From Friedmanniella sp. (GTDB lineage: Bacteria > Actinomycetota > Actinomycetes > Propionibacteriales > Propionibacteriaceae): a DNA stretch of 12,306 nt. Position 1 is the stretch's first letter, and each line of letters begins with the position of its first letter. Made by a program: the position numbers and the translations under genes. The DNA lies in contig JAOPXW010000003.1 in NCBI GenBank assembly GCA_025964935.1, forward strand, positions 1 through 12,306, written 5' to 3'. Below the pieces are notes generated by a model, which saw nothing but the letters and a program-made list of their open reading frames with translations, ran no database searches and had not been told where the DNA came from. Shown piece after piece: positions 6,654 to 12,306 of the stretch.

Positions 6654-8030
6654 ATGGGGCGGGTGGACGACCTCGACCAGGCAGTGGACCGAGTCTTCCG
6701 CGGCCGGGTTCTGACCCCCGACGGCATCCTTCCCCGCCGCGTCACGGTGAGCGGTGGCCGGATCGTCGCGGTGGAGTCGGTGTCGGACCAGGCCCCGACC
6801 TCGACCGCCGACGACAGCCCGGACGAGGTGGTCCTGGCCGGGGACGAGGTGCTGCTGCCGGGCCTGGTCGACACCCACGTGCACGTCAACGAGCCCGGCC
6901 GGACCGAGTGGGAGGGCTTCGCCACCGCGACCCGGGCGGCCGCGGCCGGCGGGGTCACCACGATCCTCGACATGCCGCTCAACTCGATCCCGGCCACCAC
7001 CAGCGTGCCCGCGCTCGAGGCCAAGCGGGCCGCCGCGACCGGCCAGTGCAGCGTCGACGTCGGCTTCTGGGCCGGGGCGGTGCCCGACAGCCTCGGTCAC
7101 CTGGCCGCCCTGCACGAGGCCGGGGTGTACGGGTTCAAGTGCTTCCTGCTCGACTCCGGCGTGCCGGAGTTCCCCCCGTTGTCGCCGGCCCAGCTGCGGG
7201 CCGCGATGACCGAGATCGCCGCCTTCGACGGGCTGCTGACCGTGCACGCCGAGGACCCGCAGGTGATCGCCGAGCACGCCCGGCCGCACACCGTGCACTA
7301 CCGCGAGTTCCTGGACTCCCGGCCGCCCGCCGCCGAGAACACCGCGATCGCCACCGTGCTCGACGCGGCCCGCGCCACCGGCTGCCGGACCCACATCGTG
7401 CACCTGTCCAGCGCCGAGGCGCTGCCGCTCATCGTCACGGCCAGGGCCGACGGCGTACGGCTGAGCGTCGAAACCTGCCCGCACTACCTGACCCTCGCCG
7501 CGGAGGACATCGCCGACGGCCAGACCCAGTTCAAGTGCTGCCCACCCGTCCGCGGGGCGGCCAACGCGGACCTGCTGTGGGCGGCCCTGGCCGACGGGGT
7601 GATCGACTGCGTCGTCTCCGACCACTCCCCCTCGACCCCCGAGCTCAAGCTGCTCGACGCCGGCGACTTCGGGGCCGCCTGGGGCGGGATCTCCTCGCTG
7701 CAGCTCGGGCTGCCGCTGATCTGGACCGAGGCCCGCCGGCGCGGTCACACCCTCGAGGACGTGGTGGGCTGGATGGCGGCCGCCCCGGCCGCGATCACCG
7801 GGCTGGCCGGGAAGGGGTCGGTCGTCGTGGGTCAGGCCGCCGACCTCGTCGTCTTCGCCCCCGACGCCCGGCAGACCGTCGACGTCACCGCACTAGAACA
7901 CCGCAACCCCGTGAGCCCGTACGACGGACGGACCCTGGACGGGGTGGTCCGCGCCAGCTACCTGGCGGGCCGGCGCGTCGACCTGACCGAGGCCCCGCGC
8001 GGCGCCTTCCTGACCAGCAGCCGAAAGTAG
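6654..8030 (+). CDS. allB: Allantoinase
   Basis: This amidohydrolase opens the hydantoin ring of allantoin to give allantoate, in the cytoplasm. The 458-residue protein has the cyclic-amidohydrolase order of metal ligands: H75 and H77 in DTHVHVNEPGRTEWEGF (73-89), K162 in GVYGFKCFL (157-165; the carboxylated lysine bridging the two metals), H198 in TVHAEDP, H250 in HIVHLSS (247-253), and D323 in VVSDHSPST. VNEPGRTEWEGF favours allantoinase over dihydropyrimidinase or dihydroorotase, as does the allantoicase gene 2 bp downstream. ATG 6654 gives the N-terminus expected for the family. GTG 6663 is an alternative start, and neither has an ideally spaced ribosome site. The pair is probably one operon. 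No allantoin permease or regulator is visible beside it. Confidence 0.93.
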   Translation: MGRVDDLDQAVDRVFRGRVLTPDGILPRRVTVSGGRIVAVESVSDQAPTSTADDSPDEVVLAGDEVLLPGLVDTHVHVNEPGRTEWEGFATATRAAAAGGVTTILDMPLNSIPATTSVPALEAKRAAATGQCSVDVGFWAGAVPDSLGHLAALHEAGVYGFKCFLLDSGVPEFPPLSPAQLRAAMTEIAAFDGLLTVHAEDPQVIAEHARPHTVHYREFLDSRPPAAENTAIATVLDAARATGCRTHIVHLSSAEALPLIVTARADGVRLSVETCPHYLTLAAEDIADGQTQFKCCPPVRGAANADLLWAALADGVIDCVVSDHSPSTPELKLLDAGDFGAAWGGISSLQLGLPLIWTEARRRGHTLEDVVGWMAAAPAAITGLAGKGSVVVGQAADLVVFAPDARQTVDVTALEHRNPVSPYDGRTLDGVVRASYLAGRRVDLTEAPRGAFLTSSRK

Positions 8031-8032
8031 AG

Positions 8033-9124
8033 ATGCCGCACTTCCGGACCTACCCCGACCTGGCCTCGCGCGACCTGGCGGGCAGCGTGGTCAGCGCGAA
8101 CGACGAGCTCTTCGCGCCCCGCCAGAACCTGATCACCCCGACCCCGGCCACCCACGCCGTGGCGGACTTCGGGCACACCGGCAAGGTCTACGACGGCTGG
8201 GAGACCCGCCGACGCCGGGAGCCGGGGGTGGACTGGGCGATCGTCCGGCTCGGGGTCCCGGGGATCGTGCACGGCGTCGTGGTCGACACCGCGTTCTTCA
8301 CGGGCAACTACCCGCCGTACGTCTCGGTCGAGGCCGTGTCCGTGGAGGGCTATCCCGACCCCGAGCGGCTGGCCGAGCTGACCTGGACCACGCTCGTGGC
8401 CCGCTCGGCCTGCCGCGGCGACACCGAGAACTCCTACGAGGTGACCGACCCGCACCGCTGGACCCACGTCCGCCTCACCATCGACCCCGACGGCGGCGTG
8501 GCCCGGTTCCGGGTGCACGGCGAGGTGGTCCTGGACCCGCGCTACCTGCCCAGCACGGTCGACCTGCTGGCCCTGGAGAACGGGGGGCGGCTGCTCAGCA
8601 CCTCCGACGCCTTCTACTCCACCCCCGAGAACCTGATCCTCTCCGGCCGGGCCCGCATCATGGGTGAGGGCTGGGAGAACGCTCGGCGACGCGGGCCCGG
8701 CAACGACTGGGCGGTGTTCAGGCTCGCGGCCCGGGGTGAGCCGACGATGCTGGAGGTCGACACCTCGTACTTCATCGGCAACGCCCCGGGCCGGGTGCGG
8801 GTCAGCGCCGCCGACGAGGAGGACGGCTCGCTGGAAGAGCCCGGGGCCTGGTGGGACCTGGTGCCGCAGACCAAGGTGCTGGTCGACACCCGACACCGCT
8901 TCCTGGTCGGGCCGCGGCGCCCCGCCACCCACCTACGCCTCGACGTCTACCCCGACGGCGGCCTCACCCGGCTCCGCTGCTTCGGCGAGCTGGACGATCC
9001 CGCGCGGGAGACCCTCTACCGGCGGTTCTGGGACGCCCTGCCCGGCACCCACCACGAGTTCCCCGAGACGATGCCGTACCCGCCGGCCGAGGTCCCGCCC
9101 GCCGACCAGGTCGAGACCCGCTGA
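8033..9124 (+). CDS. alc: Allantoicase
   Basis: This enzyme hydrolyses allantoate to ureidoglycolate and urea, the step after allantoinase. The 363-residue protein shows the family's two-domain duplication. Domain 1 (about 14-166) has YDGWETRRRREPGVDWAI (53-70) and ends in HVRLTIDPDGGVARFRVHGE (145-164). Domain 2 (about 185-320) repeats this as GEGWENARRRGPGNDWAV (211-228) and HLRLDVYPDGGLTRLRCFGE (300-319). The length is normal. ATG 8033 lies 2 bp after the allantoinase TAG, with only a weak GAAAG upstream, so translation is probably coupled. The C-terminal 25 residues are Pro-rich and likely flexible. A urea-releasing allantoicase rather than an ammonia-releasing amidohydrolase implies that the host uses or exports urea and needs a ureidoglycolate lyase elsewhere. 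Confidence 0.94.
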   Translation: MPHFRTYPDLASRDLAGSVVSANDELFAPRQNLITPTPATHAVADFGHTGKVYDGWETRRRREPGVDWAIVRLGVPGIVHGVVVDTAFFTGNYPPYVSVEAVSVEGYPDPERLAELTWTTLVARSACRGDTENSYEVTDPHRWTHVRLTIDPDGGVARFRVHGEVVLDPRYLPSTVDLLALENGGRLLSTSDAFYSTPENLILSGRARIMGEGWENARRRGPGNDWAVFRLAARGEPTMLEVDTSYFIGNAPGRVRVSAADEEDGSLEEPGAWWDLVPQTKVLVDTRHRFLVGPRRPATHLRLDVYPDGGLTRLRCFGELDDPARETLYRRFWDALPGTHHEFPETMPYPPAEVPPADQVETR

Positions 9125-9146
9125 ACCCCGGCCGCGTCCGCCGGGT

Positions 9147-9231
9147 GGCACCCCGGAAAGGTGACGCCAGTGACGGCTGCCGGCCGCTGACGGGCGGTTT
9201 CGCCCCACTCGCGTCACCTTTCCGGGGTGCC
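9147..9231. repeat. Perfect 21-bp inverted repeat with 43-nt centre
   Basis: The arms 9147-9167 and 9211-9231 are exact reverse complements over 21 bases, each containing CCGGAAAGGTGACG or its complement. The 43-nt centre holds two more TGACGG motifs (9171 and 9188), so TGACG occurs three times from 9162 on. It also contains a small hairpin, GGGCG/CGCCC (loop GTTT). The pentamer CCGGG flanks the element at 9141-9145 and 9232-9236, separated from the left arm by one base. It begins 22 bases after the allantoicase stop, so it could act as that operon's terminator. Its length and perfection are also those of a short mobile or repetitive extragenic palindrome. No coding capacity is evident. Confidence 0.85.
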
Positions 9232-9338
9232 CCGGGGCGCCGCCATCCCGTGCGGGCAGCCCCGGCCCACGTCCGGGGCATGAGACAGTGTGCCCAGCTC
9301 GGCCGTGGTGGTCGGCCACCCGACGCGTCAGGAGGGGC

Positions 9339-9725
9339 ATGAACCTCGAGAAGGTCATCTTCGGATTCTTCGTGCTGCTGGCGGCCACCTTGAACTTCGG
9401 GTTCTTCATCGGCGACATCGCCAACCGCGACGTGCACAACATCTACGAGCTGTTCGCGGCGCTGGCGGTCAGCCTCATCGCGACGGTGCTCAAGTTCGGC
9501 GACCGGACCCAGATCGGCGCGGTGCACCTGGCCACCAGCCTGGTCGCGGACCTGCAGCTGGTCGCGGCCAGCGTGGTGTGGGTCTGGGCCGAGGAGATCT
9601 CCGCCCACGGCCTCACCGTGGAGTTCACGGCCAGCGTGGTCTCCCTGTCCGGTGGGGCGCTGCTGGCCAACCTGGTCTCGGTCGTGCTGCTCGTGATCGA
9701 GACCGTCACGTTCCACCGCGGCTGA
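9339..9725 (+). CDS. Small four-helix membrane protein, DUF6394-like
   Basis: This 128-residue protein appears to be almost entirely membrane-embedded. Helices are predicted by eye at about 6-26, 36-52, 57-84 and 98-122, with short loops and a short C-terminal HRG tail. The opening MNLEKVIFGFFVLLAATLNF and the central LIATVLKFGDRTQIGA (46-61) match my memory of the uncharacterised DUF6394 family; this is recognition, not a search result. Charged residues inside or at the edges of helices (E37, K52, D71, E121) are notable for a possible channel partner. ATG 9339 follows AGGAGG (9330-9335) at an unusually short spacing of 3 nt. The frame opens earlier at 9288 but without a ribosome site. The stop lies 12 bp before the channel gene, so the two are probably co-transcribed. 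Function unknown. Confidence 0.8.
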   Translation: MNLEKVIFGFFVLLAATLNFGFFIGDIANRDVHNIYELFAALAVSLIATVLKFGDRTQIGAVHLATSLVADLQLVAASVVWVWAEEISAHGLTVEFTASVVSLSGGALLANLVSVVLLVIETVTFHRG

Positions 9726-9737
9726 CGCCGGGCACCC

Positions 9738-11561
9738 GTGAGCAACCCGGCGCTGACCTTCCTGGTCCGGCTCCTCCGACGGCGGCGGCCGGTCCGTCGC
9801 GACCCCACCCCGGTGCCCCTGGACTCAGCGACCCAGGCCTCCTCGACGATCTTCCTGGTCCTGCGGCGGATGCGGGCCCCGCTGATCACCCTGATCGTCA
9901 TCTTCTCGGTCAGCGTGGTCGGCCTCACCCTGATTCCGGGGGTCGACCCGGACGGCAACGTCGCCCGGCTGAGCATCTTCGACTCGTTCTACTTCATGAG
10001 CTACACCGCGACCACGATCGGGTTCGGCGAGCTGCCCTGGCCCTTCACCGCGGGCCAGCGCCTCTGGGTCACCTTCACCATCTACCTCTCGGTGATCGGC
10101 TGGGCGTACGCCATCGGCTCGCTCCTCACCCTGCTCCAGGACCGCTCGTTCCGGCAGGCCCTGGCCCTGCAGCGCTTCACCCGCAAGGTCGCCCGGCTGC
10201 GGGAGCCGTTCCTGTTGATGGCCGGCTACGGCCGGGCCGGCGAGCTGCTGGCCACCTCCTTCGACGCGCTGGGCCAGCAGCTGGTGGTCATCGACACCTC
10301 CTCGGACCGGGTGGACGCCCTGGAGCTGGGCTCCTACCGCGCCGACATCCCCGGTCTGGTGGCCGACGCCGCCAACCCGCACCACCTGAGCGCCGCCGGG
10401 CTGGGCCACCCCTACTGCTCGGGCGTGCTCGCCCTGACCAACGACGACGAGGCCAACCTGGCTGTGACCATGGCGGCGGCTCTGCTGCGCCCCGGGCTGC
10501 CCGTCGTCGCCCGCACGGTCTCGGCCACTGTCGCCGACCGGATGCGCGCGTTCGGGACGCCCGCGGTGGTCAACCCCTTCGACCGCTTCGGGGAGCACCT
10601 GCGGCTCGCCCTGAAGGCACCGGCGTCCTACCAGCTGCTGACCTGGCTGGAGGCCGGTCCGGGCGCCGAGCTGCCCGACCGCGGCCGCCCACCCACGCAG
10701 GGCCGGTGGGTGGTCTGCGGCTACGGCCGGTTCGGCCGGGAGGTGGCGGTGGACCTGTCGGCCGCGGGCCTGGAGGTCGTGGTCATCGAGCAGGTGGACC
10801 GACCCGACAACCTGCCGGGGACGGTCCTCGGGGACGCCTCGGACGCCGACGTCCTCGCCCGAGCCGGGCTCGGCGGCGCGGTGGGGCTGGTGGCCGGCAC
10901 CGACAACGACACCACCAACCTCTCGATGCTGGCCACCGCCCGACGGATCAACCCGGAACTCTTCCTCGCCGCCCGCCAGAACCGTCCCACCAGCCGCGCC
11001 CTGTTCGAGGCCATGCAGGTGGCCGCACTTCTGGTGCCCACCGAGGTGGTCGCCCACGAGGTGTACGCCCAGGTCAGCACACCGATGCTGTGGCGCTTCC
11101 TGCAGGCGATGCCGGCCGAGGGCGACGCGTGGGCGGCCGAGCTGCTCGGGCGGCTCCGGCAGAGCTGCGGTCGGCGGCTGCCCGCCCTGTGGAAGATCCG
11201 GCTCGACCGGGTCCAGGCGCCGGGACTCGACCGCTGGCTCACCGACGGCCGCGTCACCCTGGGCGACCTCCGGCGCAGCCCCGAGGACCGGGCACGTCAG
11301 CTCCAGGTGGTGCCGCTGCTGCTGTTGCGCGCGGGAGAGGCCGTGCTGGCCCCCGCGGACTCGACGGTGCTGGCTCCCGACGACGAGCTGCTGCTCGCCG
11401 GACCCGGCTCGGAGCGCCGCGAGCTGGAGAGCACCATGGTCGTAGAGGCGACGGCGGCGTACGTCCTGTTCGACCGGCACGAGCCCTCGAGCTGGGTCTG
11501 GCGGGCCCTGTCCCGCAAGGTCGGCGACGGGCCGGTGCCGCGGAGTCGGCGGAGCGGGTGA
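9738..11561 (+). CDS. Potassium-channel-like protein with two RCK (TrkA-N) domains
   Basis: This 607-residue protein joins a two-helix pore module to a long cytosolic gating region. TM1 is about 47-68. The pore loop FYFMSYTATTIGFGELPWPF (84-103) holds the filter TIGFGE (93-98) in place of the usual TVGYGD, and TM2 is about 109-133. The first RCK/TrkA-N domain begins with AGYGRAG (162-168) and acidic D186; the second begins with CGYGRFG (327-333) and acidic E351. Both match Rossmann folds that bind NAD or nucleotides. A TrkA-C-like segment, LLLLRAGEAVLAPADSTVLAPDDELLLAG (527-555), follows. Such channels are usually gated by nucleotides or ions. The N-terminus is Arg-rich (11-21). GTG 9738 lies 12 bp after the DUF6394-like stop with no strong ribosome site, so translational coupling is likely. 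Potassium selectivity is inferred from the fold and the GFG core; the family is clear, the exact ion and ligand are not. Confidence 0.88.
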   Translation: MSNPALTFLVRLLRRRRPVRRDPTPVPLDSATQASSTIFLVLRRMRAPLITLIVIFSVSVVGLTLIPGVDPDGNVARLSIFDSFYFMSYTATTIGFGELPWPFTAGQRLWVTFTIYLSVIGWAYAIGSLLTLLQDRSFRQALALQRFTRKVARLREPFLLMAGYGRAGELLATSFDALGQQLVVIDTSSDRVDALELGSYRADIPGLVADAANPHHLSAAGLGHPYCSGVLALTNDDEANLAVTMAAALLRPGLPVVARTVSATVADRMRAFGTPAVVNPFDRFGEHLRLALKAPASYQLLTWLEAGPGAELPDRGRPPTQGRWVVCGYGRFGREVAVDLSAAGLEVVVIEQVDRPDNLPGTVLGDASDADVLARAGLGGAVGLVAGTDNDTTNLSMLATARRINPELFLAARQNRPTSRALFEAMQVAALLVPTEVVAHEVYAQVSTPMLWRFLQAMPAEGDAWAAELLGRLRQSCGRRLPALWKIRLDRVQAPGLDRWLTDGRVTLGDLRRSPEDRARQLQVVPLLLLRAGEAVLAPADSTVLAPDDELLLAGPGSERRELESTMVVEATAAYVLFDRHEPSSWVWRALSRKVGDGPVPRSRRSG

Positions 11562-11577
11562 GCGACGCAGCGGCTGA

Positions 11578-11616
11578 GTCGGCGAGCCCGGACCGTTGGG
11601 CGCCACGCTCGTCGGC
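11578..11616 (+). terminator. Possible hairpin terminator after the channel gene
   Basis: A 10-bp stem with two G-T wobbles (11578-11587 with 11607-11616) closes a 19-nt loop 16 bases after the channel stop. There is no T-run. It could separate the channel operon from the dehydrogenase gene starting at 11665, but the large loop and wobbles make it a weak candidate. Confidence 0.35.
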
Positions 11617-11664
11617 TCCTGCGGTGGGCCGGGACACGGGCGTCCAGGGGAAGGGAAAGGGGTC

Positions 11665-12306
11665 ATGACGGTACGGATCGGCATCATCGGCGCCGGCATC
11701 ATGGGGGCCGACCACGCCTACACCCTGCAGCACTTCGTCTCGGGCGCCGAGGTCACCGTCCTCGCCGACCTCGACCTGGGCCGGGCCCGGGCGGTGGCGG
11801 CCGTGGTCGACGCCCGCGCCACCGAGGACCCCTTCGGACTGCTCAACGACCCGGGCGTCGATGCGGTCATCATCGCCTCGCACGACGCCACCCACCCCGA
11901 CTTCATCCGGGCCTGCGTCGCGGCGCGGCGCCCGGTGCTGTGCGAGAAGCCGCTGGCCCCCTCGCTGGCCGAGTCCGCCGAGCTGGTCCACGCCCTGGGC
12001 GACCGGGCCCCGCTGGTGGCGCTCGGCTTCATGCGCCGGTTCGACCCCGGTTACACCGCGCTGCGGACCGCGGTCGCGGAGCGCACCATGGGCACCCCGG
12101 TCCTGGTGCACAGCACCGGGCGGGGCGTCAGCTCCGGCCCGGGCAGCACCTCGGAGTCCAGCGTCACGAACTCCGCCATCCACGACCTCGACATCGTCCC
12201 GTGGCTGCTCGGCTCGGTGGTGGTCGAGGTGAGCTGGCACGCGCCCCGCTCCACCCCGGCGGCACCGGGGTTCCAGGACCCGCAGCTCATCCTGCTGCGC
12301 ACCGCC
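11665..12306 (+). CDS. Gfo/Idh/MocA-family dehydrogenase, inositol 2-dehydrogenase-like (C-terminus outside window)
   Basis: The visible 214 codons begin with an NAD(P)-binding Rossmann fold, GIIGAGIMGADHA (6-18), and contain the family signature CEKPLA (93-98), where K95 is the likely catalytic lysine. AIHDLDIVPWLLG (171-183) matches the conserved HxxD segment of the sugar- and inositol-oxidising members, and DPQLILLRT (205-213) resembles inositol 2-dehydrogenase. The residue three after D176 is Pro (P179), where inositol dehydrogenases I recall have His or Arg, so a different polyol or sugar substrate is possible. The ATG at 11665 follows a purine-rich run of Gs and As (11647-11662) and gives the expected N-terminus. 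About 120 residues of the C-terminal domain lie beyond the window. Whether it starts an inositol catabolic operon cannot be seen here. Confidence 0.85.
   Translation, partial: MTVRIGIIGAGIMGADHAYTLQHFVSGAEVTVLADLDLGRARAVAAVVDARATEDPFGLLNDPGVDAVIIASHDATHPDFIRACVAARRPVLCEKPLAPSLAESAELVHALGDRAPLVALGFMRRFDPGYTALRTAVAERTMGTPVLVHSTGRGVSSGPGSTSESSVTNSAIHDLDIVPWLLGSVVVEVSWHAPRSTPAAPGFQDPQLILLRTA

Noticed and set aside
6564..7748. Upstream extension of zwf into the allantoinase gene on the opposite strand
   Set aside because: No similarity to glucose-6-phosphate dehydrogenase above GTG 6563, which has a fitting ribosome site; the added residues are antisense to allantoinase.
6545..8032. Open upstream extension of the allantoicase frame
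   Set aside because: It is an Arg/Gly-rich out-of-frame reading of allantoinase; family similarity begins only at ATG 8033.
9260..9278. 6-bp hairpin CCCCGG/CCGGGG before the DUF6394-like gene
   Set aside because: Such short GC palindromes are expected by chance at this composition; a similar one occurs at 858-873.
9290..11668. Plus-strand open frame (792 codons) overlapping the DUF6394-like and channel genes
   Set aside because: Arg/Pro/Gly-rich frame-shifted reading of the real genes, without helices or motifs.
9825..11702. Long minus-strand open frame (625 codons) opposite the channel gene
   Set aside because: Gln/Gly/His/Arg-rich, low-complexity translation with no family features; the plus-strand channel explains the DNA.
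1..12306. Search for tRNA, rRNA, CRISPR arrays, transposases, phage or defence genes
   Set aside because: None seen on either strand by eye; the intergenic gaps are short and the coding DNA is explained by the genes listed.

Overview
The window is very GC-rich and dense in coding sequence. Start codons are often GTG, and the gene content fits an actinomycete, probably near the Propionibacteriales/Nocardioides-type high-GC Actinomycetota. That placement is inferred from composition and protein style only, not from a marker gene. I see no tRNA, rRNA, CRISPR array, transposase, integrase or phage gene. Most of it looks like ordinary chromosomal metabolism.

Layout, left to right. (1) 1-810, minus: the N-terminal 270 codons of amidophosphoribosyltransferase (purF), apparently read from a leaderless GTG start. 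(2) 811-1138: a non-coding gap with the purF promoter, a degenerate 29-30 bp triple repeat and a hairpin that ends the next gene. (3) 1139-3511, minus: a molybdopterin oxidoreductase of the FdhF/YdeP type. It diverges from (4) 3715-4992, plus: an OxlT-like (OFA family) MFS carrier. Together they suggest a small formate/oxalate or related carboxylate module. (5) A strong nested dyad closes the convergent carrier and zwf genes. (6) 5061-6563, minus: glucose-6-phosphate dehydrogenase, standing alone. (7) 6654-9124, plus: allantoinase and allantoicase, 2 bp apart, which convert allantoin to ureidoglycolate and urea. (8) 9147-9231: a perfect 21-bp inverted repeat around a 43-nt centre. (9) 9339-11561, plus: a small four-helix membrane protein resembling DUF6394, then a potassium-channel-like protein with two RCK/TrkA-N domains and a TIGFGE filter. 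(10) 11665-12306, plus: the N-terminal 214 codons of a Gfo/Idh/MocA dehydrogenase resembling inositol 2-dehydrogenase.

The genes form separate small transcription units rather than one large cluster. The least understood unit is the DUF6394-like/channel pair, where a conserved membrane protein of unknown function sits 12 bp from a double-RCK channel. The second signal worth following is the 21-bp palindrome just before that pair.
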